Origin: Bacilli bacterium
GTDB lineage: Bacteria; Bacillota_I; Bacilli_A; RF39; UBA660
Direction: 5' to 3'
Length of the DNA stretch: 64,000 nucleotides
NCBI GenBank assembly: GCA_017398945.1
Contig: JAFQES010000022.1
Span: forward strand, 1 to 64,000
Part shown: one piece after another, positions 34,139-43,057 of the stretch
How the letters are laid out: the number at the start of each line of letters is the position of its first letter
Numbering within the stretch: the stretch's first letter is position 1
Translations under genes and position numbers: made by a program
The notes under the pieces: model-generated
Database searches by the model: none
What the model was told of the DNA's origin: nothing
What the model saw: the letters and a program-made list of their open reading frames with translations, nothing else

Positions 34139-35258
34139 ATTTTTTATTTCCTAATTTAAATTTATTGAATAATTTCTTTCCTTTTTTAATTATAAAATAA
34201 ATTCCATAACCAATTCCTCCAAGAAGTGCAAATGCTAAAACCGTTGAAATTATATCTTCCGCTTTCGTATATTTATGTATTATTATTTCATATTCTTTTT
34301 CTGTCCCATCCTCTGCTATAACTTTTATTTTTAATGGATTATCACCGGTTTTTAAATTTTCTAATTTATCCATTTCAACTTTTGATTTATCATTTCCTAA
34401 TTCATAATCAATTGTCACACTCGTTGCAGATGAACTAACATATATTGTAGCTTTATTATTTTCAAACATAACCTCTTCATCATCAATAGTAACTTTTATA
34501 CTTGTGTCATTACTTAATATAACTTCTCTTGTAATCATAATATTATATGTTTTAGTCTTTCCATCCTCTGCTTTAACTTCTATTTCAACTTTATTTTCTC
34601 CAATGGATAATTCATCATTATTTTTAATTTCAAATGTTGCTTTTTCATCATTTGGTGTTGCTTCAATCTTAACTTTTTCTTTTGTTGTTGAATATTCTAT
34701 ATCGTCTGAAATTTTTATTTCTTTGCCATCAATTAAAATAGCTTTTAATGTATTATCACTATTTTTTTGTTCTTCTTTTAGGTTGGTATCTTGATTTGAT
34801 GTAGTCCCACTATTATTTGGTTTTGTTGTAGTTGTATTATTGCTTGTAGTACTATTTGATGTTGAACCACCATTATTTGAATTAGTTGTTGTATTATTAT
34901 TTGTTGAACTATTACTTTCTGTATTGTTATTATTAGATGTATTATTGTTTGATGATTCCCCGCTTGAATTATTATTTGAAGAAGAATTAGAACCACTATC
35001 ATTATTAGAATTATTATTATTTGAAGAACCACCACTCGAACTACATGGATCACTATAAATTGGATTTCCTGTAGCATAATATTTTCCATCAGATTCTTCT
35101 GCTACATGCCAATGATTATCACTACTATGTTGTCCATAAGTAATTCCGTTACATGTTTTTATTGAAGCTTTTCTTAATGCACCACTACTTGCATTTACTT
35201 CAATACTACCTGAAATAAATAATGTAATTAATAAAATTAAACATAAACTTTTTTTCAT
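34137..35258 (-). CDS. Surface protein with cadherin-like beta-sandwich domains
   Basis: A 373-residue exported membrane protein. After the signal peptide (about 1-24) comes a small Cys/His-rich domain (CNGITYGQHSSDNHWH, closing with SDPC). An Ser/Asn/Thr linker of about 90 residues follows, then two cadherin-like (PF12733-type) domains of about 75 residues each. The second ends in GTEKEYEIIIHK. A C-terminal membrane helix and basic tail complete it. It probably projects from the cell surface. The His/Cys domain may bind metal. Ligand and role are unknown. Confidence 0.65.
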   Translation of the reverse strand: MKKSLCLILLITLFISGSIEVNASSGALRKASIKTCNGITYGQHSSDNHWHVAEESDGKYYATGNPIYSDPCSSSGGSSNNNNSNNDSGSNSSSNNNSSGESSNNNTSNNNNTESNSSTNNNTTTNSNNGGSTSNSTTSNNTTTTKPNNSGTTSNQDTNLKEEQKNSDNTLKAILIDGKEIKISDDIEYSTTKEKVKIEATPNDEKATFEIKNNDELSIGENKVEIEVKAEDGKTKTYNIMITREVILSNDTSIKVTIDDEEVMFENNKATIYVSSSATSVTIDYELGNDKSKVEMDKLENLKTGDNPLKIKVIAEDGTEKEYEIIIHKYTKAEDIISTVLAFALLGGIGYGIYFIIKKGKKLFNKFKLGNKK

Positions 35259-35267
35259 TTTATCGCC

Positions 35268-35465
35268 TCAATCTTTAAATACCTTTTCTATTAAATTTTC
35301 TATTTTTTTTCTTTGGAATTTCGTTTCATTCTTATCAATTTCTATTTTAACTACATCTCCTTCTTTCGCATTAGGAAGAAGTATTTTGGGAATATTAACA
35401 AAGTTACCTAATTCAAGTTCAACAATTGCATATTCACCTTCAAATCTGTCTATAATTACTTTCAT
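35268..35465 (-). CDS. DUF3006 small protein
   Basis: A 65-residue beta-rich protein: MKVIIDRFEGEYAIVEL, then IPKILLPNAKEGDVV and a basic tail. This matches DUF3006, which is repeatedly encoded next to ComEC-like metallo-beta-lactamase proteins, as it is here (14 bases after one). The partnership is known by gene context only; no function is established. Confidence 0.75.
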   Translation of the reverse strand: MKVIIDRFEGEYAIVELELGNFVNIPKILLPNAKEGDVVKIEIDKNETKFQRKKIENLIEKVFKD

Positions 35466-35478
35466 AAATTACCTCCAA

Positions 35479-36861
35479 TTACTTTGTTGTGCTTATATTC
35501 AAATTTTGTCCATTGCTTGATACAACAATATTTCCGTTTATATCTGTTCTATATATTTTTGCACCTGAATTTTCCCATTTATTTAATATATCTATATATG
35601 GATGGTCATATTTATTTCCTGAACCAACCATAACTATTGCATAAATTGGTTTAACTCTATTAATAAAGTTTTGGGATGAAGATGTATCACTGCCATGATG
35701 TCCTATTTTAATTACATCTGCAGAAACATCAGTTAATATTTCACTTTCACTTTTTGTTTCGGCATCTCCCATAAATAAGAACTTCTTGCTTCCATAAGTT
35801 ATTTTAATAACTGCAGAATAATTATTTAAATTAGAATAGGAACTACTATTTGGAGCAATAATATCTATTTTTAAATCATTTTGATTAATAATATTAACTC
35901 CTGCTTTTGCAGTGGTTACACTTAATCGTTTATTTGCTATTGTACTTAGTAAATTTTCATAAGTTTTGCTTGTTGATACTGCTTTTGGCATATAAATATT
36001 ACCTATTGAAAAATTGTTAATCACTTGTGCCAAACCACCAATATGATCTGCATGAGGATGAGTACCAATCACATAATCTAGTTTCGTATAACCTTGATTA
36101 TTTATATAATTTATTACAGTAGTTGCCTTCCAAGATTCTCCTGCATCAATTAACATAGTTTGTGTATTTGGCAATTCTATAAAAATTGAATCACCTTGTC
36201 CAACATCAATAAAATGAATTTCCAAAATTTGATTATTATAAATTGGTTTTTCTGATGGTGTCGATTCTTCTTTGCTCGTAGAGTTATGTTCCTCATTTGA
36301 ATTATCATTGCTTTCATTTTTAGAAGAATTATCTTTCATAGGTTCATTATTTATGCTGGTATCTTCATTTTTATTATTTTCTTCCACCAAATCATCAAAA
36401 TTATCATTTAATTGTTCTTTACTTAAATTAGATTTATCTTCTTCTGGAACAATATCCGGATTATGTTCATTATATATTATCTCTGTTGTATTAGCTGCAT
36501 CTAATCTTTGCAAATATTTTTGTGAATGAAATATATTTACACATTCACTACTACCAATAACAATTAAAAATATCAGTAAACATCCTATTAAATCAGTCCA
36601 CCATCTATTTTTCTTGATAATAGGAATTTTTTCTTTTATCTTAAAATTTGAAATAAATATAACAGGCAATAAAAATGATAATGCCATTAAAATATTTGAT
36701 ATTTTAAAAATAATCATATCATAAATATTTGATTGAACTGTAGGGACTTCTGTTGCTAATGTGACGATTATAATTAAACAGAAAATATAATATAATCCAG
36801 CTAAAATTTTTTTACTAGTATTGTTAGTTCTAAACCCCCACAATTTATTTATCAACTTCAT
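35479..36861 (-). CDS. ComEC-like metallo-beta-lactamase-fold protein with membrane N-terminus
   Basis: A 460-residue protein. Three membrane helices (about 18-36, 45-70 and 85-107) are followed by a Ser/Asn/Glu linker and a C-terminal MBL domain (about 215-455). That domain starts HFIDVGQGDSIFIEL and contains the metal motif THPHADHIGG and a GHHGSDTSS segment. This is the ComEC C-terminal nuclease-like domain without the ComEC channel. The substrate could be DNA or a phosphodiester, outside the membrane. The DUF3006 gene follows. Confidence 0.75.
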   Translation of the reverse strand: MKLINKLWGFRTNNTSKKILAGLYYIFCLIIIVTLATEVPTVQSNIYDMIIFKISNILMALSFLLPVIFISNFKIKEKIPIIKKNRWWTDLIGCLLIFLIVIGSSECVNIFHSQKYLQRLDAANTTEIIYNEHNPDIVPEEDKSNLSKEQLNDNFDDLVEENNKNEDTSINNEPMKDNSSKNESNDNSNEEHNSTSKEESTPSEKPIYNNQILEIHFIDVGQGDSIFIELPNTQTMLIDAGESWKATTVINYINNQGYTKLDYVIGTHPHADHIGGLAQVINNFSIGNIYMPKAVSTSKTYENLLSTIANKRLSVTTAKAGVNIINQNDLKIDIIAPNSSSYSNLNNYSAVIKITYGSKKFLFMGDAETKSESEILTDVSADVIKIGHHGSDTSSSQNFINRVKPIYAIVMVGSGNKYDHPYIDILNKWENSGAKIYRTDINGNIVVSSNGQNLNISTTK

Positions 36862-36964
36862 ATTTTCACTCCATAAACAATTTAATTAATCTACTATATA
36901 TAATTATACCATGTTTTAACAGTTAAGACTCATCATATTGAATTATTTTTTATATTTGTTAAAT

Positions 36965-38062
36965 TTATTTCTTTTTCTTTAAAATTTTATTTATTACTTT
37001 TTTTGCTTTATTTTTATCTAATGGTTTTACAATATATTCATTAAAACCACATTGTTCTTTAAAATAATAATCTTCTCCTGCATCCCCTGTAATTATAACA
37101 ACAGGTAAATTAAATTGATTTAATGATTTTAACTCCCTAAATAGTTCTGGACCGCACATATTTGGCATTTGATTATCGGTAAAAATAATATCATATTCAT
37201 CCATGTTATTTTTTATTTTTTCTAAACATTCTTCCCCACTAAATACTACATCTGCATCCACACCTAATTCTTTCAAAATATCTTGATGCATAATTGCTGT
37301 ATGTTTACTATCATCAACAACTAATGCTTTAGGAATTAATCTTTCTTCTTTTTGTTTGAATACTGGTATATCAATAAACATACTATTTATTTTCTTCTTT
37401 TCTTTAAATTCTATATTTGATTTTAGACAAAATAAATTAGTACGAATCAACAATATATCAGAATCATCTATATAATCAATAGTATGCTTTTTAAATATCT
37501 TGTTTAATATATCTACATTTTGGTTTGATAATTTAATGTTTTCTATATTAATTCTAAGTTTAATGTTGCAATTAATTTTTTCTACCATTTTTATAGAAAT
37601 TTTAATTTTATCTTTAATTCCATTATCCTGTGATTTTTTTACTATTAATTTTAATGCTGATAATAATTTTAATTCATCTAAAATTAGATTTTTTGGAATA
37701 TCTTTATCTACATCTATTATAACCTGTTTATTCTGTAATTTTTCAAACAATTCATCTACATTAACCTCATCGTCAACACATGGCGTTTCTTCGTTTGCTG
37801 TTACTTCTATATTATTACATATTTCTCTTAATTCTCTTTCTGATGATGCAGTATTAACTTTATCTAATATTTCTTTAATATTTTTACTTAACTTTATAAA
37901 AATCTCACATTCCATTAAATATCTTGAAACAAAATTTTTATTATCTTTTTTCAATATGTCATAATCTCTTTTAATTTCCTTATATTTTTTAAAATATTTA
38001 TAAGCATATATTGATGCTATTATAGCAATAATTATACTTACACTAATTATTATTCCGTACAT
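36965..38062 (-). CDS. Membrane receiver-domain protein with degenerate kinase core
   Basis: A 365-residue protein with one N-terminal membrane helix and a coiled linker (about 30-55). A central region of about 150 residues has the spacing of a histidine-kinase DHp/ATPase unit but no recognisable H-box or G-box. A C-terminal receiver domain (about 248-363) has VVDDSKHT, phospho-acceptor Asp in FTDNQMPNMCG, VIITG and the Lys in VKPLDKNK. It may read a signal without kinase activity. The start ATG at 38062 follows AAGGAG. The operon partner is the unknown 486-residue protein upstream. Confidence 0.6.
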   Translation of the reverse strand: MYGIIISVSIIIAIIASIYAYKYFKKYKEIKRDYDILKKDNKNFVSRYLMECEIFIKLSKNIKEILDKVNTASSERELREICNNIEVTANEETPCVDDEVNVDELFEKLQNKQVIIDVDKDIPKNLILDELKLLSALKLIVKKSQDNGIKDKIKISIKMVEKINCNIKLRINIENIKLSNQNVDILNKIFKKHTIDYIDDSDILLIRTNLFCLKSNIEFKEKKKINSMFIDIPVFKQKEERLIPKALVVDDSKHTAIMHQDILKELGVDADVVFSGEECLEKIKNNMDEYDIIFTDNQMPNMCGPELFRELKSLNQFNLPVVIITGDAGEDYYFKEQCGFNEYIVKPLDKNKAKKVINKILKKKK

Positions 38063-38128
38063 TTTTCTTCTCCTTCTTAAATGTAACAATTACTGCTCCG
38101 TTACAATTATAATTTACTTCTTATTATT

Positions 38129-39589
38129 TTAAATTAACTTATATTTTTTTCTTATTATTAAATTCCCATTAAATTTGCTTATTAATTGGTATATTCTTTC
38201 TATATCGCCTGTATTTATACAATATTCTCTATAAATTTGTTTTCTATTATAATATATATACCAAATTAAATCATTATTATATTTACTAAGTTTTACAAAA
38301 TAATTATTATTTTCTAATAATAAATTTAAAGTCAATAATTGAACAGTTCTACCAATCTTTTTAAGATCATAAAATGAAATATCAACTATATTGTATTTTA
38401 ATTTGTTCTTTTCTAATATTTTTTTTATTTTAATAACAATTTTTTCATCTTCTTCTGTTAATTGTTGTTTAGTAATTAAAATATCTTTTTTCTTTCGTAA
38501 AACATCCAATACAAATTTATCTGCATTGTTCAAATGATTAAAAATATCTTTATCTTTTATTTTTCTAATTTCATACAAAAAATAAATACTTGTATCTTCC
38601 AAATTCAAACATATTTTTTCAATATATTTATATTGATCACTTTCTGACAACATTTTAAAATTTTTCATATCATTATTATTGTATTGTGCAAATTCTATCA
38701 AATACAATTCTTTTATATTTGATAATCCCTCAATAAATCCTTTAATTAAGAATCTTCTATTAATATATGATAATCTTTCACAATATTCATTACTAAATTT
38801 CATATCACTGCATTTAAATGAATCTCTAGCTATTTTTTTTAACTCATCTGATGTATATACACAAGTTTCTAACATTCTATATAAAAAGATTCCATCTCTT
38901 TCATATAGATTATTAATTTCATATAACATACTATTTAAGTAATTCAAAAATACACAAAAAGTATATCTGCTTTTTTCTAAATCATTATAAAATGAATTTT
39001 TTCTAAATTTAATTAAATCATTTAAATCAAATTCCAATAATACTTTTGTAATAATATCAGCATAACAAAAATCATACTTTTCAATTATAGAAAATAAAAT
39101 TTCTTCTATTTCTATATCATCTAATGTTTCTAGTGAATCATGACTTTCATTACTAAAATCTATTATTATTCTTTCATTTTTTAAATCTTTTTCTATTTCA
39201 GTAATGCATATTTTTTCTATTTCTTGTTTAAGAATAACATATAATATTTTTCTTCTTTCACTAAAATCATAATTTAATTCTTTATTTGGATCATATATTT
39301 CTTTTCTTACGACTTCACTTTTAGCAATTAGAAACATTGCAACATTTGAAATATTAAAAGATGTTATTTGTTTTGTACTCTGCAAACAATGACAAAAATC
39401 TTCTATACTTTTTATAAGATAATCCAACTGTTCTTTTGAAATAGTATTTGTATATCCTTTAAAATATGTACTATTTAAGATTTTCTTAACTGTATATGGA
39501 TAATATAAATCCCTTTGATATACTTCCTCATCTATTTCCTTTTTACTTCTTACCCTCTCTACTGCTTCTACTTCTTTTAGTGTTAGCAT
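38129..39589 (-). CDS. Large hypothetical helical protein
   Basis: A 486-residue soluble protein rich in Ile, Leu, Lys, Glu and Tyr, with predicted long helices and no recognised motif. The start is the ATG after AGGTGAG. It ends 66 bases before the receiver-domain gene, so the two may be one signalling unit. It is divergent from the small Xre regulator at 39785, which could control it. Not recognised. Confidence 0.5.
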   Translation of the reverse strand: MLTLKEVEAVERVRSKKEIDEEVYQRDLYYPYTVKKILNSTYFKGYTNTISKEQLDYLIKSIEDFCHCLQSTKQITSFNISNVAMFLIAKSEVVRKEIYDPNKELNYDFSERRKILYVILKQEIEKICITEIEKDLKNERIIIDFSNESHDSLETLDDIEIEEILFSIIEKYDFCYADIITKVLLEFDLNDLIKFRKNSFYNDLEKSRYTFCVFLNYLNSMLYEINNLYERDGIFLYRMLETCVYTSDELKKIARDSFKCSDMKFSNEYCERLSYINRRFLIKGFIEGLSNIKELYLIEFAQYNNNDMKNFKMLSESDQYKYIEKICLNLEDTSIYFLYEIRKIKDKDIFNHLNNADKFVLDVLRKKKDILITKQQLTEEDEKIVIKIKKILEKNKLKYNIVDISFYDLKKIGRTVQLLTLNLLLENNNYFVKLSKYNNDLIWYIYYNRKQIYREYCINTGDIERIYQLISKFNGNLIIRKKYKLI

Positions 39590-39784
39590 TTAACTCACCT
39601 TTTTCCTTTCAATTTTTTACACTACAAAGATTAGAACTTATTACTTCACCACCTCGCAATTTACTTATATTTACTGCAATACAATTCATATCTAAAGAAA
39701 AAGTTTTACACTCTGGGTTTGTTTAGTATATTCAAGAAAAAGCATATCATATTAATAGTAGAAATGCAAAGAAGGTGATATGCA

Positions 39785-40036
39785 ATGAGTCTAAGACATA
39801 TATTCGGTAAAAATATAAAGTCTTACAGATTTCAAAAGAAACTAACACAAGCAAAACTTGCTGAAAAAGTAGATATATCAACTAATTATGTTTCACAATT
39901 GGAGCGTGGAAAACATAGTGTAGATTTTGATATAATTGAAGCTTTGTGTGAATGTCTAGAGGTAGAACCTTTTCAATTATTCTTACAACCTAAAGATGAA
40001 AATCTTCCTCGTAGAATAGATATGAATAAGAAGTAA
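39785..40036 (+). CDS. Xre-family HTH regulator 1
   Basis: An 83-residue single-domain Xre repressor: IKSYRFQKKLTQAKLAEKVDISTNYVSQLERGKH is a textbook HTH_3 (about 10-43). AAGGTGAT precedes the ATG. It is the first of two small plus-strand regulators set divergently from the 486-residue gene and may repress the intergenic promoters. A clear terminator follows it. Confidence 0.85.
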   Translation: MSLRHIFGKNIKSYRFQKKLTQAKLAEKVDISTNYVSQLERGKHSVDFDIIEALCECLEVEPFQLFLQPKDENLPRRIDMNKK

Positions 40037-40056
40037 CATTTACTTCTTATTTTATT
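40025..40056 (+). terminator. Intrinsic terminator after Xre regulator 1
   Basis: AATAAGAAGTA with TACTTCTTATT (arms 40025-40035 and 40041-40051), then TTTATTAT. The stem overlaps the stop codon. Confidence 0.65.
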
Positions 40057-40089
40057 ATACCATATTTTTTTTATTTTGATTTTTATTTT

Positions 40090-40108
40090 TGCTCGTTCTT
40101 AACGAGCA
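40090..40108. promoter_or_regulatory. Palindromic operator-like site between two Xre genes
   Basis: TGCTCGTT-ctt-AACGAGCA is a perfect 8-bp inverted repeat, more GC-rich than its surroundings, 48 bases upstream of the second regulator. It is probably an Xre binding site. Read on the minus strand it is followed by AAAAAT, so it lacks a terminator T tract. Confidence 0.5.
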
Positions 40109-40155
40109 GTATATATTCTAAATTTCCTATAAAATTATATATAGGAGGTATTAGA

Positions 40156-40413
40156 ATGAAAAATGCTTATGAACTATTCAATTTGATAGGGCAAAATATG
40201 AAAAACATAAGAAAAGACATAATTGGTTCATCGCAAGAAAAATTAGCTGAAGATATAGATATGAGCAGAAGTTTTTTATCTCAATTAGAAAGCCCAAATG
40301 TTGATGTTGGCGTTTCACTTGATACCTTATTCTTTATAGCTCAAACCTATAACTTTGATATTAGAAAATTTTTTGACGGTTACGAAAATCTTATGGATAA
40401 GAAGGATAATTAA
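40156..40413 (+). CDS. Xre-family HTH regulator 2
   Basis: An 85-residue Xre-type regulator: IGQNMKNIRK, SSQEKLAEDIDMSRSFLSQLES (HTH about 25-47), then a short helical tail. The ribosome site AGGAGG is strong. It is distinct from regulator 1 in sequence. The DNA palindrome just upstream may be its autoregulatory site. It converges on the methyltransferase small ORF. Confidence 0.8.
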   Translation: MKNAYELFNLIGQNMKNIRKDIIGSSQEKLAEDIDMSRSFLSQLESPNVDVGVSLDTLFFIAQTYNFDIRKFFDGYENLMDKKDN

Positions 40414-40430
40414 ATCCTTCTTTTATTTTT
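40399..40430 (+). terminator. Intrinsic terminator after Xre regulator 2
   Basis: AAGAAGGAT pairs with ATCCTTCTT (arms 40399-40407 and 40414-40422), followed by TTATTTTT. It separates the convergent methyltransferase genes. Confidence 0.75.
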
Positions 40431-40599
40431 ATGCAAAAATAGATTTTAACAAATGATACATAACATTTACAACAATAGAATTACCGGCTTGGTGATATAA
40501 TGAAGTTTCACAACAAACTTTACTTGCTTTATTGTAATCTTCATCAGTAAATCCCATTAGACGCCATGCTTCTCTTGAACTAATCTTTCTTATTCTCAT
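40429..40599 (-). CDS. C5 cytosine methyltransferase C-terminal piece (motifs IX-X)
   Basis: A 56-residue ORF encoding what should be the C-terminus of a C5 methyltransferase. IRKISSREAWRLMGF matches conserved motif IX and HQAGNSIVVNVMYHLL matches motif X. Its ATG overlaps the stop of the main methyltransferase ORF by one base (TAATG) and has an AGGAGG eight bases upstream. It could be a separate small subunit, as in known split C5 enzymes, or the product of a one-base frameshift. I read this ORF directly codon by codon; it is short and easily missed. Confidence 0.75.
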   Translation of the reverse strand: MRIRKISSREAWRLMGFTDEDYNKASKVCCETSLYHQAGNSIVVNVMYHLLKSIFA

Positions 40600-41492
40600 T
40601 ATTCTTCCTCCTTTATTATCACTTTAGAGTTATCTGCAGTATTATTAGCTGTTAATGTAGGCGCATATCCTAATTCTGAAAAAACACGTGAAGAAATAGC
40701 AAATTTACAATGTTTATCAATTCCACATACACCGCCTTGTTTATATTTATCTAAATCTATTTCATAAATTACATCTTCCCTATTTTTCTTTTTAAATTGA
40801 ATTTTGTTACAATCTATTATTTTATATTCATTTGTAGTTAAGTAATATTTTTCATCTACTTCTTTATCTAAAAAATCTTTAAAAACCAAATCACATCCAA
40901 CTGGTTCAGGAAAAGAAAAATCTTTTTCATTATTTAAAATTGCAACTAAAAAATACCTCCTTCTCGTTTGAGGTATTCCATAATCTACTGCATTTAATAC
41001 TTGCTCATATAAAGTATATCCTAATTCTTCTAAATCATTTTTAAATAAGTCTAATGTTTCTTTAAAAGCTTTACTTACTATATTAGCAACATTTTCAAAT
41101 ATTACAAATTTAGGTTTTACCGAAACTTCTTTAATTAATCTTATCATCTCCCAACCTAAACTTGATCTTGTTGAACTATTAGATGTAAAACCTTTCATTT
41201 TTCCTGCACACGATATATCCTGACATGGAAAACCACCTATCCATAAATCACAATATGGTAATTCGCTACCCTTAATATCAGTTATACTTCCCATATTTAA
41301 TTTTTCATCAACGTTATGAACTACACAAAATGATTTTATTGCATCTTTATCAATTTCAGAAAAAAACTCTAATTTAAAATCTTTTATTATCCTTTCTTCT
41401 TTTAATTTTTGTAATGCTTTTTCTGGACTTCCTATTCCACTAAAAAAAGTACCAACTTTTATGGTACTTTCACAATATTTATTATTTGGCAT
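40599..41492 (-). CDS. C5 cytosine-specific DNA methyltransferase, main part (motifs I-VIII and recognition domain)
   Basis: A 297-residue protein. TFFSGIGSPEKAL (motif I), GGFPCQDIS with catalytic Cys90 (motif IV), FENVANI (motif VI, Glu133) and PQTRRRYFLVA (motif VIII, about 174-184) are present, then a short recognition region. It ends in KVIIKEEE before motifs IX and X, which are encoded by the overlapping downstream ORF. No cognate restriction enzyme is in the window, so it may protect the element from host restriction. It is coupled upstream to the replication-type HTH gene. Confidence 0.85.
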   Translation of the reverse strand: MPNNKYCESTIKVGTFFSGIGSPEKALQKLKEERIIKDFKLEFFSEIDKDAIKSFCVVHNVDEKLNMGSITDIKGSELPYCDLWIGGFPCQDISCAGKMKGFTSNSSTRSSLGWEMIRLIKEVSVKPKFVIFENVANIVSKAFKETLDLFKNDLEELGYTLYEQVLNAVDYGIPQTRRRYFLVAILNNEKDFSFPEPVGCDLVFKDFLDKEVDEKYYLTTNEYKIIDCNKIQFKKKNREDVIYEIDLDKYKQGGVCGIDKHCKFAISSRVFSELGYAPTLTANNTADNSKVIIKEEE

Positions 41493-41512
41493 ATTATCAA
41501 CCCCCTTTATTA

Positions 41513-42175
41513 TTATAAAACCAAATCCTCATCCCATAATTCTTCTGGAATTGAGTTTAATTTATTAATATTGCTATAAATCGCATTTTTCATATATCCA
41601 TATTTATTTTCTATTTTACATCCATCTTCATCATAAAATTTATTCTTTATAACTCGTGGTACTATATAATGGATTATTTTTATTAAATCAACAAAATCAT
41701 TTTCTTCTAATAGTTCTTCAAACAAATCATTATAATAAAAAATCTGAGAATCATCCTCAGATATATATCCTTTTTTTATTAACTCTAATGTTAAATAATT
41801 CATATTTTTGTCAAAATATGTTTTATCGCCTTTATCAATTTGTTTATTAGTATTTTTTTGTGTAACGTTTTCCATATCTAGTTCATCCATATACCGATTT
41901 TCTGTATCTGGAACCAAACTATTTTGTTTAGGTATTTCATATATCAAATATTCATATTCAAAATAACCTTTTTTTCCTCTTATTTTATTTATTGATAGAT
42001 AACCATATAATTGTAATTCTTTTAAGGTAGATCTAATAGCAGTTTTATTCTCTTTACATATTGAACATAACCCAGCTAGAGAATAATCCCAATCTTCTGG
42101 TAATGATAGCATATAAAACAGCAAACCTTTTGCCTTTAAACTTAAATTTTTATCTTGCAAGTGATGATTACTCAT
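41513..42175 (-). CDS. Helix-turn-helix replication/maintenance protein of conjugative elements
   Basis: A 220-residue protein. SNHHLQDKNLSLKAKGLLFYML and DWDYSLAGLCSICKENKTAIRSTLKELQLYGYL form the winged HTH typical of the RepA_N/DnaD-related proteins of ICEs and phages. The C-terminal half is divergent. The ATG at 42175 has no ribosome site. Homologues I recall begin about 14 residues earlier with MAVF-like residues, and here that position is an ATA at 42215-42217, seven bases after AAAGGGGG, giving 234 residues. It precedes the methyltransferase. Confidence 0.7.
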   Translation of the reverse strand: MSNHHLQDKNLSLKAKGLLFYMLSLPEDWDYSLAGLCSICKENKTAIRSTLKELQLYGYLSINKIRGKKGYFEYEYLIYEIPKQNSLVPDTENRYMDELDMENVTQKNTNKQIDKGDKTYFDKNMNYLTLELIKKGYISEDDSQIFYYNDLFEELLEENDFVDLIKIIHYIVPRVIKNKFYDEDGCKIENKYGYMKNAIYSNINKLNSIPEELWDEDLVL

Positions 42176-42243
42176 AATCGTAAAATTCTTATTTTTTTCT
42201 ATTTTAAATACAGCTATACTATCGCCCCCTTTATTTATGTAAT

Positions 42244-42269
42244 AAAAAAAGATATAGTTTCCTATACCT
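42244..42269 (-). terminator. Intrinsic terminator of the SAM methyltransferase gene
   Basis: AGGTATAG-gaaa-CTATATCT stem with seven T on the minus strand, overlapping the end of the 42262-42987 gene. Confidence 0.7.
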
Positions 42270-42987
42270 TTATATTTATATTAAAATGTTCTTTTTTATA
42301 ATTCTTTTCTTTTCTCACTTTTATCATTCCTACTCTGTGTTTATGAAATTCCGGATTACCTATATGTGGACTTTCAACAATGCAATTACGATCTTCAACC
42401 AATGATAATATTTCCCATCCTTCATTAAAATATGTTTGCATTTCACATTGTTTTATAAATTGATTAGAATTAAGATTATCTGTGTTTTTATCATCCAACC
42501 ACATTAGATATTCTAAATACATAATTCCATCTTCTTTTACTAAACTTTTTAACTTTTCTATTTTTCTTTTCATTGGTATATGAGAATATTCTTCTCTGCT
42601 CAATCCTCTTTTAGAATAAACAACATCATATTGTCTATTACAACATTCAAATATATTTTTATTATATAATCTAACTTTATCATGTAATTTTTCTATATTA
42701 ATTCTATCTTCTGCTCCATACATTGTTCTTCTTTGTAATGTAACTTGTCCATCTTCATAAACTATTGGTAATTGAATATGCCCTCCATATAAATATATTT
42801 CATTCATATCAAAAGCATCTACAATATATCCTTTTTTTAGAAATGGAATAGTATGCAATCCATCTAAACATCCAAAATCACATACTTCCAAATTCTTTCC
42901 ATCTTTTTCATCTAAAAATTTTAATAATGTGTAAAACGTTGTATTTACCCTTCCAAACGAACTAACTCTCGTCGTTACTGCTCCCAT
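42262..42987 (-). CDS. SAM-dependent methyltransferase-like protein
   Basis: A 241-residue class I methyltransferase-fold protein. VCDFGCLDGLHTIPFL is a motif I-like loop (about 35-50), followed by VDAFDMNEIYLYGG. YDVVYSKRGLS stands at the position of motif IV. The loop is DFGCLDG rather than DxGxGxG, so cofactor binding is likely but the enzyme is atypical. Its start follows GGAGG. It is the last element gene before the truncated spore-coat gene. No partner or target is evident. Confidence 0.6.
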   Translation of the reverse strand: MGAVTTRVSSFGRVNTTFYTLLKFLDEKDGKNLEVCDFGCLDGLHTIPFLKKGYIVDAFDMNEIYLYGGHIQLPIVYEDGQVTLQRRTMYGAEDRINIEKLHDKVRLYNKNIFECCNRQYDVVYSKRGLSREEYSHIPMKRKIEKLKSLVKEDGIMYLEYLMWLDDKNTDNLNSNQFIKQCEMQTYFNEGWEILSLVEDRNCIVESPHIGNPEFHKHRVGMIKVRKEKNYKKEHFNINIKV

Positions 42988-43057
42988 TTAAAATAACCTC
43001 CATTTTTTTATACTGAGCACGGTAATTTTATAAAAAATATCAATAGAAACCCCCGTA

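Noticed and set aside
34778-35089. Overlapping ORFs of about 100 and 72 codons on both strands
   Set aside because: Frame shadows of the Ser/Asn/Thr linker of the surface protein.
37500-37964. 154-codon plus-strand ORF
   Set aside because: Shadow of the receiver-domain gene; hydrophobic low-complexity product and no initiation signals.
39613-39693. 26-codon ORF upstream of the 486-residue gene
   Set aside because: No ribosome site and no recognisable product; could be a leader peptide but there is no support.
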